Under the pieces are notes generated by a model. It was not told where the DNA came from, did not search any database, and saw nothing but the letters and a program-made list of their open reading frames with translations. A DNA stretch of 64,000 bases from the NCBI GenBank assembly GCA_001986395.2, contig MQVO02000011.1:868001-932000 (forward strand), written 5' to 3'. Positions 22,495 through 34,520 of this stretch are shown here, piece after piece; the first letter of the stretch is position 1, and each line of letters opens with the position of its first letter. This stretch comes from Irpex lacteus (Eukaryota; Basidiomycota; Agaricomycetes; Polyporales; Irpicaceae). The translations under genes were made by a program, and so were the position numbers.

Positions 22495-23984
22495 CATCGC
22501 GAAAAAAACATTTAATATACCTAACTATAAGTAGCAATAAAAAGGGCATCTCGCAATATCACCCGGTCCGAACGAGGGTAAGTGGCAGAAAAGGTGACAT
22601 CGACATCGTATAACTTTGGCACGATATATCACCTTCGCCATTATGGCAGGCCTTTATCACCCTGATTCATAGTGGCAGGCCTTTACCACCCTGTGCCATA
22701 ATGCGACGTTTTACCATGCATTGTCATGCTGATCCTATGTTAGCTAGTTGTTGCGCACTGGGTACTATACAGCTGGTCAAATCACCCCGAATTCGTAAAG
22801 CAAATGCAACTATCATATTGTCATATGCACTGGTAAGCTAAGGATACAGTGGCGAGTCCATGTTGTGCAAAGGGAAGCTGAGAGCGAGCGAATATAAGGT
22901 ATAGAAGGGAGGTGAAGGCACCGTGACTGCGAGGGCCTCTCAGAGCGAGATACTGTAGAGGAGTTCAAGCGGCGAGGATAGGCAGACACCACTAGTAAAG
23001 GTGAAGAGCAACGGTGAGCGACGGGGCGTGAAGGCGGCGTGATAAACTCACAATCGTACACGCTGTCCTATGCGAGCCCGGAACTTTCACGCGCAGCCAT
23101 CCGTTCGGCACGTTGGCGAACAAGCTTGTCGGACAGGGTTTCACGCACCGTTTTTTGGAGCCGCGCATTCGATTGTACAACCTGAGATGCGAATACGTTG
23201 CTAGAATTGACATGAGCCGTTGTTAAGTACAGATCTGAGCACGAGAAAATCGAAGACACTCACAGATTTAACCCTTGCAGTGTCTGAAGCTCATCGCGTT
23301 GCTCATTGTGGTCACCACGGGGTCGTCACGAAGCCGAACGTACTGTCATTACAGGATAGGATTAGTCCAAGTCATTATGAGTACATGCTAGCAGTGACTA
23401 GTAAAGCTCACAGTGATTCAGCGCATATATGCACATGCGCACTACAGGAATCGGTCTGCCGCCTCACCCTGGTGTTAGAGTCAGCTTATGGGACACTGTG
23501 GGGCAAAAGACTCACCGGTTGAGAGTGACGGGCGCGGGGCTGGGCGGACGACGCAAGAGGCGGAGGGGAAAGACGGAGGTAGTGGAACGAGGGAGAGTTT
23601 GAAAACTCGCCTTGTCTCAGAAGTCCCCACGTAAATAGCCTGGGATGTCTGGATTAAAGCTCCGCTGGACAGTATGGCGGGTGTCAATGACATACAATGA
23701 GGATATCGATGTTGGTGGTAAGCGCCGTACGGGACGCGATCGAGGAGAACTGGATGTAAGCGCAGGTAAGCGCACAGAGGTGAGCAAGGATGGGCTGAGA
23801 AGGACATACTTTACCTGCGTATGCCACGTAGGGGAGGGTTTACCATCCTATCCCACTGCCGTCCATTGTGGTTTAAGTTGGTCTGGTCTGGTCTCGTTTC
23901 CTCACACTGCGAAACCGTGGGAAGCGCTTCTCAACGCCACAACGCAAGATAAAACTAGCTCCCGTTCTGATTATTTTCCCGATG
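22495..23984. mobile_element. inverted-repeat element, copy 1 (1490 bp), inserted in the SMP gene
   Basis: The left end begins CATCGCGAAAA and the right end reverse-complemented begins CATCGGGAAAATAATCA, terminal inverted repeats of about 15-17 bp. The flanks carry a 2-bp direct repeat CG (22493-22494 and 23985-23986). A second copy in the same orientation lies at 59947-61124, with scattered long matches, for example around ATCGTATAACTTT at the left and CACGTAGGGGA plus ATCCTATCCCACTG at the right. No transposase is encoded, so it is non-autonomous. Its superfamily is not clear; TIR length fits a cut-and-paste DNA transposon, and the 2-bp target duplication is not TA. Confidence 0.72.
22645..22693 (+). 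repeat. two imperfect direct repeats inside element copy 1
   Basis: GGCAGGCCTTTATCACCCTG at 22645-22664 recurs with one change (TTATC to TTACC) at 22674-22693. The spacing is 29 bp. Such subterminal repeats are common transposase-binding features, but that role here is inference. Confidence 0.55.
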
Positions 23985-24561
23985 CGGTAGGTGCAGCTGC
24001 GCCCTGAGGATGCTTGGCCGCTGCAGCTTGTGCTTGAGCAGCTAGCGAGTCAGGAGGAGGTCGATGTCCCAGAGCCTTATGCTCTTCCGACATCAACTTG
24101 CGTGCTTCGGCTGCAAGACCGTCGAATTCAACATTGACACTGAATAGCCGGCCACTGCAACACACTAGCACTGCATACCTTCGCCAATAGCACTCAAGTC
24201 AACCCCCTCTGCACCCCGTTCATTCTTAATACGAGCCGCATCATCCAGAGCAGCTCTAGCCAGCAGATCTTCAGGAACGGACGCAGAGGCTTGAGGGTGC
24301 TTCGCTGCTTCGGCTTGTGCTTCTGCTGCTAGTGAACCTGGAGGCGGTCGGTACCCGAGTGCTTTGTGTTGTACGGACATAAGTTTGCGGGCTTCGGCTG
24401 TATGAACGTCGTCGAATGCGTTGGGATATAGGAAGTGAAGGTGATGGGAGAACATGGACGTACTTACCCTCGCCAATATTCTTCAAGTCGACTCGAGCAC
24501 CAAACCGGGCTGCGTCGTCGTGAGCGGCGTGGATCAACGTGGGGTTGTTCGTCGACATCAT
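23971..24561 (-). CDS. SMP/LEA-like repeat protein, 5' half truncated by element insertion
   Basis: Three exons (24468-24561, 24179-24397, 23971-24110) give 150 aa. Each of the two long exons encodes a module of the form AEARKLMSxxHKALGxRPPPxSLAAxAQAxAAKHPQ, followed in the first by LLARAALDDAARI and a VDLSAIGEG linker. These resemble seed-maturation-protein/LEA-type modules linked in other organisms to desiccation tolerance. The introns fall at the same place (after GEG) in each module, so the repeats arose by exon duplication. The last four residues and the stop codon (ASGK, TAA 23971-23973) are encoded by the terminal inverted repeat of the inserted element, so the present protein is a truncated form. 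It may still be expressed, since promoter and start are intact. Confidence 0.75.
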
Positions 24562-25355
24562 CGCGGTTTAAATCTTCATATACTGTACTTAAGTGAAAGT
24601 TTGAGTGGAAGTGAAAGCTTAACTAGAGTAAGTGAAAGATCTCCGATGTGACGACCTTTATATACTTACTCCCGCCAAGACCCACACCATCGATGCTGTC
24701 AGAGGTGGCAACGAGGTGGCGGGAGTGGAGAGTCTTCGAAGTTCGCAGCTTTGGACGATGCGAATGATGCGCCATAGGTTTCTACCGACTTGATTCCCAG
24801 GCGCGCAGAAGCTTTATCAACTTGAAAGTGTACTCGAGTTCTAGTGCGAATTTGCGGGGTTGGTGGGTCTAGTACTGCTATTGTTCTGAGATATAGTCGT
24901 ACTTGTATTCGGTGAGCAATCCAATCGTCATGATAGGTGGTGTAACTCACAAGAGTAACATCGTCGGATTGGTGGCCACGAAGATGGCGTAGATCTAAAA
25001 TGCATATATTCTTTGTCATGAGCTCAGCCCTTGATCGTGAACGCAGAGGCTCTGAGACTTTGAATAGCGATGTTAGTACTGTGCTTATTAGGTATTATGG
25101 CAACGTAGTGCTTACCAGTATAGTACAAGCCACTTGGGGCGTTTGTCCTATCTTCACACCCCCGATGAAAAATAACCATCCAAACCAAACCATTCTTTCG
25201 AAGCCAAAGCCAAAACAAAACAGTGAAAAGTCCTCAATATCATCACGATGCATAAAGTAAAAGTACATGGAACTAGAAACAAAACAATACCAATGTCAGG
25301 AATAAGCTTAAAAATACACAGGTCTTCGCGAAAACGCATACGACTCCAATGATCT
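24562..25355. other. intergenic between SMP gene and bHLH gene
   Basis: About 800 bp. It carries the SMP promoter on the left (TTTATATAC at 24658, reading TATA-like on the minus strand about 100 bp before the ATG) and the 3' flank of the bHLH gene. The minus-strand open frame at 24699-25019 shows no domain or splice structure. Confidence 0.4.
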
Positions 25356-26711
25356 TCACTCGACTCGCTGTCTCTTCACACGGGCCTCCTCCTCCTCTTC
25401 CTCTTCGCGCGGGCTGCCACCAGCGACCTCGTCGAGGCTCCTCTTCGGCGACGGTCTCGTATCCTCGCTCTCCCCCGCGGGCGCACCAGCCTTCCCCTTC
25501 GCCGCCTCCGCACCCTCACCCTGCCCCTGCCCCTTCACCCCCTCCCTAAAACTCGCAAACTCCGCCTCCACCCTAACCCTCGCCGCCCTCTCCTCCTCCC
25601 ACAGCCTCTTAACCTCATCCAACTGACTCTGCAAATCGCCCATCGCCTGATCCATCAACAGCTTCTCCAACGTCCACTTCTCTATATTCCTTGCTTCGTT
25701 CTCTTTGAGGTGGTGGATGTACTGCACGGCCCGACTGAGGATGGCGCCTTTGGCTTTTTCGCCGGAGCCGTTGGGGACGATCCGCCCGAGCTCGTTTATG
25801 CCTTCGTTGATGTTGCCTCGGCGTCGGCGTTCGACTTCTTTCTGTAGTATGTTGTAAGAGATGTTAGAGGTGAGTATGGTGCGATGCGAGGAGGGGACGC
25901 ACGTGATTGTCCTTGCGCTGTCGGGCCCAGTCTTCGCTCGACATGGTCGCACTGCGTGCGTTCCGCCGTCCACTGGCACTCTTGGGCTTGTCGTTGTCGC
26001 CCGACTGCGAGCCATCAGGAGACTCTCCCCGGCCTTCGTTCTTCACGTCGTCGCCTTGTGGTGCAGATGGCAAGTTCGGTGAACCGCCTATATACACATA
26101 AGCATCAGAATTCTTGAACTTCTCAGCAAAGAGGATAGAGAAATCTTACCTGGGACGGGTTGGTAGTGTTGGTAGTGGGGCAGAGAGGGGTGACCATAGC
26201 TTGTTTGGGACATGTTGGAGAGAGCTTCGGCAGCGGCGGCCGAGTCCTTAGGTTCACCGGGGCGCGATACGGCGGCGGCCGCAGCGGGCTATATTGGCAG
26301 ATAATTGTCAGTAAATGCTCGTAGCTGCTATTGATGGTCATGATCGCGACACCGCCAGACGCGAACGTGACCGCGTCGGCGATCACGTGGACGTAATTAA
26401 GGACTTGTGGCCCGAGTACGTCGGCGGCGCACGCTCGAGGCAGACGATAGCTGCAGACAACACCGGAGGGCGGGAGAGACGTTGGAGACAGTACGCACAT
26501 AGAAGTTGGGGCCCAATCCTTTCAGGATAGCAAGCACCTGTTCTGTCTGCATACCGGGAAATTGTATGTTCGACTGCGATGACTCGGGAGAGGTCGACGA
26601 TCCCGCAGCAGGCGCAGCGCTCGGGGACGCTGTAGGCTGCGAGGAGGCAGATGCGGGCGCAGCCTGCGACGTCGGGGGTGTCTGTTGGGTCGGTGGGTTC
26701 GCCGTAGACAT
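25356..26711 (-). CDS. bHLH transcription factor (Cbf1/USF-like)
   Basis: DNA-binding regulator of the E-box-binding bHLH class. The basic region and helix 1 read RKDNHKEVERRRRGNINEGI, formed by splicing of an intron at about 25831-25902. His, Glu and Arg of the H-E-R signature for CACGTG binding are present. Helix 2 (KAKGAILSRAVQYIHHLKEN) runs into a long amphipathic coiled coil. The tail is acidic with a poly-Glu tract and ends near KRQRVE. Upstream exons are Pro/Ser/Gln/Ala-rich (from MSTANPPTQQTPPTSQ at 26711) and Ala-rich (PAAAAAVSRPGEP). The second exon is uncertain: either a six-codon exon at about 26437-26454 or direct joining across it. Nuclear localisation is expected. The Cbf1/USF subgroup is inference from the basic region. 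Confidence 0.86.
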
Positions 26712-27532
26712 TCTTGAGCGACCTCTGGTATGTCAGAGAAGATAAAATCGGGTCCCTGGTTATTCGTGCACTGTAGTTAAGCGACGTCGAGGTGTGTGAG
26801 AGGGCGTCGGGGGTCTGATCGTCGAGGGCGGGGGCGCGCTCGCTGTTGGACACGATCACGGGGAGGGAAAGTCACGGGGGTCAGTCACGAGGGGAAACGT
26901 GCCTCGCACGGGTTATATAAAGCGGGCATTCGTGAGAAACGAGCCAAACATGCGCAAGCATGCACGGACCATCAATCGGTCCGAAACATGGTAAAGCGAA
27001 CTGATTGATCGGGCCGAGCTTGAATCAAACTGAACCGTGGCCTCCGAGTCCTTCAAGTTCAAGTTGTGAGTGGGTGTGGGTACGTTTGCCAGTGCATGAA
27101 AGAGCAGCAAGGACTTCGAGCTCAAAGATCTAGCTATAGAACAACGGAGCTCCGGTTGCGTCGCATTTTTGCTCTTTTTTTTTTCTTTTTCAAATCTTGA
27201 CCGAACTCGCTCGCGAGATCATGCGTGCAAGACTCACACAGAGTAGACGGGAACCACATACTTATAGCCCCCAGTCACTACTTGACAACTTTCGGCGGTG
27301 CACGCTCTACAGGATGAAGCGGAAACACGCCATGTATTTCGAGCATCGGTGGATAATATTAATAACACAAGGATGACCAGCAAGAGAGTCCAGTCAAGCG
27401 TACAGTAACAATTACAATAAATAGCACCAAAAGGAAAAATCAGGGAAGGAGCGAGATGGAGTGAAATACAAGGAATGTGAGGGGTACAGATACAGATACC
27501 ACAACATCGACACCAGAGAAGACAGTCCAGAA
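26712..27532. other. intergenic between bHLH gene and MACPF-like gene
   Basis: About 820 bp. A plus-strand TATATAAA at about 26914 has no gene behind it. A T-rich tract lies at 27170-27190. I see no coding exon. Confidence 0.4.
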
Positions 27533-30179
27533 TCAGAGATAAACATAGCAAGTAACACCCTCATCCGCCCATCCAACCTTCAACAACGACTCCTTCTCAT
27601 TAACATTAGTAGTAAAAAGATGCGCATCCGTGCGCGGGTTAAAGATACGATAAAGCGGGACCGTACCAGGCTGCTTCGTCGCATGTACGTACCCCACGAG
27701 CCCATGCCCCTGTCCTCCCTGAACCTCGTTAAAATCGATAGTATACAGATGCTTGGTCCCGCGGTGGACACGGTACAGCGGTACAGTGTCAGTAAGCTCA
27801 GAGTCCTCGATTTCTGGAAGGATGTGCGCGGCGAGAGTCTCGTAGTTGTACCCGTGCACCCGGACGGCGCTGTCCACCTCTGCAGACTTGGTGGTGTAGA
27901 AGTGGATGCCGCTGCGTGGCGAGAAGAGGCGGTGGAGGGGTACTTTCGTTGTCGGCTCAACTTGCGCGAACGAGGTAGAGGCGTGAGGAGCAGCGGTGAT
28001 GGGGGAGGGAGAGGGGGAGGCGAGGACGGCTTGGGGGACGACGGCGAGGATCTTGGCGCGGGTGACTTCGTCGAAGAGGGAGATGACGGATTCGACGCGG
28101 AGGGTGCGGGTGACGGCCCAGGTTGTGGGGTCTGCGAGGCTGGCTTGCCAGAGGGAGATGTCGTCTGATACTTGTGCGGCGCCGCCCTGAAAGTCAAGTA
28201 TAGAAGGATTTTGGTTAGTTGATGCAGCGTTGTGGACTGGGCCACGAAGACGGTGTACATACGAGTGTCTCGATGATGTCGTTTGTCACAGAAGGAGCTG
28301 GGATGTTGTTGGCGCATTCGGGGCACGGACAGTCGTTGACAACTTTGCTAGTGAAGGCTTCCTTCAGAACAGACTTGACTTCTTCGACGATAGCATCTTC
28401 AGTCTCCTACGAGAACCACAAGCCGTCAGTTACATCCACATCTCACTCTCACTTCAATAAGAGAATACGTACCTCCTCCCGGAGCGACCTAGTGATAGTC
28501 GCACGTTTCATACCACCAAACTCCACCGCCGCAACATAAACATGTCCATACTGTCGGAACACATTCCCGAGTTCCTCAGAACGTCTCGCGGCGTTCTCGA
28601 TAGCCAGAGCTTTTTGAATGGCAGCTTCGAATTCGGGGTGGGGTCGGATGGTGTCGGGGATGAGCGAGACCTGGTATTTCGAGCTCACATACTGTCCTGT
28701 GACAGAGACGGTCTTGGCCTTTAGCCCATCGGCTGTGAAAGCTTCAGCTTCGACAGCTTGGGGAGCCCATGGGTGTTCGACGGTCAGCGCCGACGTGGTC
28801 CAGCCACTCCTGATATACGCGGTTTCCCGGGCGGAGGATGTGACGACGACATTTTCATGAATGTCAGAGTCGGGTGCGGCGTGGAACTCGACATTGTCGA
28901 CAGCAAGCTGCGCTACGACCGGGTAGTTGGTGTTGACCGGTCCTGCAGGGTCACTGATGTTGAAGCCGTACCCCAGTGCGCCCTTGACGATCTGAGAAAG
29001 AGAAATTTAGTAAGAAGCGAGTTGTAGCACCTAATAAGTAGAGTGAACTGACGATTGCGGTCTTTTCGTCGTACTCCAATCCGGTGCGAGGTACTTCTTG
29101 AACGAGGACAGGCTCAGGTTCGGGGACAACAGTGATGGTTCCCTGGCAAGCCTCGCACGGCTGGAAATCAAATCAGTACATGCCAAACTACTGGATGCAG
29201 TCGGGAATGAACTTACACAGTCGGATGTCGCAGTTTCCTCTACCTTTAGCACCACCGTTTCAGGTTCTACGACGACGGGGAGTTCTGGCTCAGGAGTGAG
29301 CACGGTAGGCTGCTGGACTGTCTCGACTGGGGCGTCGATAACAGGGATCGTCTCGGCTGGGGCTTCGATGACGGGGGTCGGCTCGACGGGAGCAACAATC
29401 ACAGGGGTGGTCTCAACGGGAGATACGACGACGATGGGTGGGGCTACGGGCTGAGTGACTTGATAGGCGGAGCAAATCTAAGAGAAGGCGTTGGCACAGG
29501 TGCAAGGATGTATGGAATCACAAGAGAGACGTACACATGTGTGTTTGGCGGCAGAAATGACAAGCTGTTCTGTCACGGCTGTTTTTGTGTCGCTGGTATC
29601 GGAGCTGGCAGAGCTCAGGCTGTAGATCACTTGTGGGACTTCTTCGACGCGTTTCACTGACGAAAAGAAGTCATTCGATCTGGTGCATAGCAAGAGAGAT
29701 AGAGTATGCTTACCGATTGGGGCTTGGATGGGTAGTTGTGTGTGAGTTTGGGTTTTGTATATCTTTGTGTATGTCAGAACGATTATTTTCTCAAGGAGAT
29801 TGATAAGCTTACACAGGTATAGGTGGGACGCGCGATGGGTTCCGCCGGGGCTTCGGTCTCCTCTGCGCCTACAACAAGAATTCCCTAGTAGAACAAATCG
29901 AGTTAGCTAAACGACTCGGGGATCGTAGGCATAACACGAAGTTACCTGAAGAGCTTCGGTCCACTTCGTGTGAATCTCTGAGTTGTTGGACAGAGGTTGC
30001 CCATTAACGCCATAGAACTTGTCGTTCGGCTGAATGACTTGGTCTTCGAGCAACGCCTTCCTGAGGTCTGCAACGCTTCCTTCAAGGCGGACGAAGCTCT
30101 TAGTCCTGGTACGAGAGGTCTGAGGTGCAAAAGGGCTGGGCTGCCTGACGATGTTGACTGCAACGACGTGGTTAGACAT
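27533..30179 (-). CDS. MACPF-like protein with N-terminal module and C-terminal DUF5648 repeats
   Basis: Large multi-exon gene. The first exon (29946-30179) encodes about 78 residues with a conserved pattern (SVADLRKALLEDQVIQPNDKF, then a WTEAL motif) shared with the neighbour at 31916. Exon 29031-29402 is a Pro/Val/Glu/Thr low-complexity linker. A central exon (about 28470-28690) carries FRQYGHVYVAAVEFGG, which resembles the MACPF signature (an aromatic-Gly-His segment followed by a Gly-Gly strand). The last exon (27533-28186) ends in three DUF5648-type repeats of the form VPLYRxxxxxxxHxYTT, closing with CYVYL. MACPF proteins include pore formers in defence and attack; whether this one forms pores is unknown. 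No signal peptide is visible. Exact exon joins in the middle are not fully resolved. Confidence 0.68.
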
Positions 30180-31915
30180 TGTGTGTGTGAGTGGTTTCGA
30201 AGGAGATGTGAGGTGAACGAGTGAGTTGCTGGAGTGAGTGCTGGAGTTCTGAGGAACTCGACTTCACGAAGACTTCACTTTTAAAGCTTACCTGCGAGCC
30301 TAAGTACAGCGCTCTCCGCTCACGCGCACGGCGTATTACTCGAACGTAGAATATGTTGGATAATTGCGGCGGACATTTCTCAGCACCGAAGACTGCTTGT
30401 CCAATGTACATGTCAGGAACGGCGGGCTGTCAATAACGTCGGGACGTGAATGATCCCTTGGGGCCGGATCGTACAGGAGGTCCCTGTCCTGGAATGAGTC
30501 CAGTCAGTTATGGTTGTGCCTGTTGATTGAGAAAGTACGGACTTTGCGCACTATGCTGCCTGTGGTCGTCTCGTTGTACTTTGCAATGCAATCATGGCAA
30601 TTACGAGCTCGCCAAGTCAGCTGAAGCCGAAGAACGGTTTCATCAACGCAGCTATAGTTGCGTGGAGCGATTAACGGCGTATTTAATGAGGAGGATAGAC
30701 ACTGCCTTGACATTCAAGGGTGCTGGTGACGAACGCATTATCGTTAATGGTCCTCGGTGAAGCAGCTCTGCGTTGACTGTACTCACCTTTCACCGTGATC
30801 CTGAGTCTCAGTCATTCTTTTACGCGAATTGAAAGCACCTTGAGATATCACTACGGCTATTTGGGATGAAATCCATACGCGAATGCTGCGGGTCCTGCAT
30901 ATTCTGTGCACATTGCGTTTCGGTACATGACCGTTTGAACTGAGGCAAGCCAGCGCTTTAACGCGCTCAGCGGCCGCATCAATTTGATGCGCTTTGGCGA
31001 TTGATATCCTCAGCTCTCATCTGTACCGCGACCGCTCACGGCCAAATGAACACTTATAGCATCATCTTCCAGAATATTGCTTTAATATTGCGCGGTGTAG
31101 GTCATGAAGTAGTTGTGCTATGAAATATGCTACAGTTATGTGAGTGTTTTGCAACTTCGCGAGCCTGCTTCTAAAACTGAAACGACTTGAACGCCACAAG
31201 CCTGTCAACTGCTGCCAGTTGGTGTAGTGCGTTGACCAACCACGGACGACGGCGTTTTTAAGTCTTGACGCTGTCGTTGGCTATATACATAGACATTCTC
31301 GACGGTCCATGCATCAGTTCTAGGACGGTTAGATTGTCACTCGAAGTATAAAATGACATCGACAGATATGCTGTCGTCGGGGAGTGGCGCAGAATGGTGG
31401 ACTGAGTTACTTGACCAGGCATACCGACGCTCGGTGATAGGTACACACCGCGAATACAAATCATTGCGCCAGAGGTTTCGACGAAAAGAGCACATCGTTC
31501 TACGATGTGGTTCCACTCTGTAACGACAGGGCCAGACACACAGATGAACGGTAGCGGGGTTATTGATACCTCCTCTGGGCGGGAATGGTGATACGATCGA
31601 GTACGTACTACAAGTGAGTGTGACGGAAACCTGATCCACCTTCCTTGCAGCTACTGATTATCTTAAGTTTGTGTCCAGACTCCAGAACATGGGCCCATGC
31701 TCTGTCACCTGTCCTTTGCCTATCACAACGTCCTCGGAGCAATCAGGCATCCGTCTGTCGATGAAGTCGAAGAAGGGTCTCATTTCTTTGGGTATACCCT
31801 CCTGCAAAGTCCTGTATGACTTATAAAACAGCATACACGCTACCGAGGTCTTCATCGGTATCTGATCCTCGTTTTCCTCTCTGTCCTGCAATCGCTCACT
31901 CGCCACCTAATCACC
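30180..31915. promoter_or_regulatory. shared divergent promoter region of the two DUF5648 genes
   Basis: 1.74 kb between head-to-head starts. TATAAAA at 31822 serves the right-hand gene. I find no equally clear TATA for the left-hand gene. Open frames at 31258-31906 have no domain or splice structure. Confidence 0.45.
31822..31828 (+). promoter_or_regulatory. TATA box of the right-hand DUF5648 gene
   Basis: A perfect TATAAAA lies 88 nt before the ATG at 31916, which itself sits in a good eukaryotic context (CACCATGG). Confidence 0.6.
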
Positions 31916-34520
31916 ATGGCACCTACGCTCCTTCCCCTCAATATCGTCACTCCTTCTGGCTCCAAGTCTCGAGCATACGCACCTCCCAACGCGTCTCTTG
32001 CCGACCTCAGATCAATCCTCGTCAAGGATGCGATTATCAAGCCCAGTACCAAATTCCACGTCGACGGCGTAGTAATCAGTGGATCTGCAGAAGTGCACAT
32101 GCAGTGGACCGAAATCATCAGGGTACCATGGTCATGTATTCTTTCTTGATAGCATAAATCTGACTTTGCATCAGGAAATACACGTCTGTGATGGCGAGGC
32201 CCCTAGTGTGTATCATGCTTTCAACGCAAACTTGAACGTAAGCAGTCTTTAAATCCTATTCTTTCGTGTTAAATCTTGACGATTGTCCAGGTTTCTGGCA
32301 ACTCCTCCCGACCTCAACCATATCCCAGTCCATCCCATACTCCGGCACTCGATGAACCTAAGGAGCTGGCACAAATCCCGAGCTTCATCGAAAGGCCTGT
32401 GGACCACAACGCACACGATTCTGCGTGTGAGAGAGGCTTGAAGCCTGACTGCGAAGATTCCAGGGATTGCGAAGGCTCTGATGAGTCAAGTCTGTGCTCG
32501 GTATGTATGCGCCTCTATTCGTTAACCTACGTGTACAATCTAATGATACTTCAGTCACCCACTACATGTCAAGCACCGTGTGACCCTCCAAAAGACTGCG
32601 CAGCCGAGGGTCCTCACAGACCGTGCGACCAGGATTCTTCTGGAGAAGATTGCGCACAAGCAGAACCATGCTCTGCTCGTGGGGACCCGGCTGCCATAGA
32701 GGCATGTCAGGAAGAACAGGATGGAGAGCAACAAGAGTGCGAACCTTACTCCGACCGTCCCTATGAATCCCCGAATGTCGCGGAGGGCCATCTCGAAAAC
32801 GATGAACATGAAGAGGTATTAATACGACTTTCCATGACTAATGTGCTCTGAAAGCTTATTCCTCTCTTGTCCAGGATGTCTCCAGCTGCAACGACTGCGC
32901 TTCCGCTTGTGAGGACGGAGGTTTCAACTCCAAGTTCCGACCTCTACGTCTCAGCGTAGACGGTTCGGTACTCAAGGGTAAAGTAGTCTTCGAAAAGCCA
33001 CAAACTGTACGTGATGTTTTACGGTTCCTCCGAACTCGCACTGACCGATTGACTTCAGCCTCGTAATGGCGTATTCGACGGATCTTCCACTGCGAGTGCA
33101 TCTGGTCCACGACGAGCGCCGTCACGACCTTCAAGTGCCACGAAAGTGGGCTTCAGTGTGGACATGGGAGTTCAACCGCAAACCGAATGGTACAAATCAG
33201 ACGAGTACTGTGGTTATGGCCTGCCAATGAGATTCGAGTCGAACAAGACCGTTGTTACTCGTAGTCAGCCCAGGCTTCCCACAGAAGACGATGAACGTCA
33301 CGTCATGATGTCGGAGCTCGAGGATACGACTCAAACACGCGTTCCTGCCGGGGTATGTCGTCTTGCGATATGTGCTATTCTGCCCTGTCTAACAAGCTCG
33401 AAACAACAGAGATCACGCTCCGATACTATGTCTGGCGGCTGTATTCTAGACACCACCATCGGTGCATCTGTGCAAGCGGGTGGGAATGCAAAGGCCAAGG
33501 TTGAATTATCAACGGGAGGCGGGATGAAATTCGGCCTGGTCCTCGCGTCGCACTTCACGTCTCTAACTATGGACAGTCGCCTTCAAGTTGACGAGTCCTG
33601 GAGGCAGAGACTCGACATCGTGAACACTGTCAAGGCCGTTATGCAAGTCGTGAGTACAGCTTTGTGCACTTGTTCAGAGACTACTTATCTGACGACTATC
33701 GAGCGTAGGGCTGCACTGACCGGGCAAGATTTGCGTCCGCATTCGGTGGCCTCGAGATTGACGCAGACCTCTTCCAACTTGGGACTTCCACTGTTGTTTC
33801 AGTCTCCTCTGAGACCCAGCAGCTCACTGCTAGCATCAATGATTCTTCGGTAAGTTCAAGTACTCAGTTTGATATCGCTTGGCTGATATGAGAATATAGG
33901 ACGATGGCACTTCTCAAGTCATCTCCGGTGTCAGCGACTCTAGCCCGTGCTCTAGTCCGTCGGTATCAACCATCAGCAATGATCAGAACGCAACCGCAGT
34001 CGCGTCCGATAAGCAGTCTGCCTTGAGCGACTGCGGGGAACTCAGCGTCACTTCTGCAACCAGTCATACCGAGTCAGACACCTCTACTCTGGCCAAAGTT
34101 CCACTCTATCGACTCTATGCTCCTTCCTTGCCAGACCACTTCTACACGACCAACGCCGCAGAAAGGGACGCGTGCACTGGGTACGGATACACCTTGGAGT
34201 CGACTGCGGCGCAAGTGCTCGCATCGCCTTCCCCCGAAGGATGCAGTATCCCGTTCTTCCGCATCTACCGCAACAAGGAGCACTTCTACACCGCAGATGT
34301 CGTAGAAAAGCAGCGCGTAGTTGGATGGGCGGGTACGCGTGATGAAGGCATCGCTGGGTATGTGTACCCCGATCGTTGCGTCGGCACTGTTCCGCTTTAC
34401 CGACTGTACAACCCTGGGTCGGACGACCACTTCTACACCACAAGTGCTCCTGAGAAAGAGGTTTGCACTAAGTCGGGCCAGTGGAATGACGAAGGGGTTG
34501 CCTGCTATGTATACCCATAA
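31916..34520 (+). CDS. DUF5648-repeat protein sharing the N-terminal module of the MACPF-like neighbour
   Basis: Divergent partner of the 27533-30179 gene. The first exon (31916-32122) encodes the same module: SLADLRSILVKDAIIKPSTKF and a WTEII motif at matching spacing. The middle has a Cys/Asp/Glu-rich acidic region (about 32400-32820) and a beta-rich-looking segment (EEWYKSDEYCGYGLP-type, about 33150-33650). The final exon ends with three DUF5648-type repeats (VPLYRLYAPSLPDHFYTT, IPFFRIYRNKEHFYT, VPLYRLYNPGSDDHFYTT) and CYVYP. At least seven introns are present, of which several joins in the middle are uncertain. I do not see a clear MACPF signature here; relation to the neighbour is by architecture. 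Function unknown; DUF5648 is usually taken as a binding or surface module. Confidence 0.66.

Noticed and set aside
23481..23807. Minus-strand 108-codon frame
   Set aside because: It lies within the inverted-repeat element. The equivalent region of copy 2 (60585-61052) does not keep the same frame, so it is not a conserved protein.
25356..26015. Reading the bHLH gene as a single long exon starting at 26015
   Set aside because: The intron at about 25831-25902 must be removed to make the RKDNHKEVERRRR basic region; the read-through frame interrupts it.
26911..26919. Plus-strand TATATAAA as a promoter
   Set aside because: No plus-strand gene follows within about 900 bp; it is probably chance in an intergenic region.
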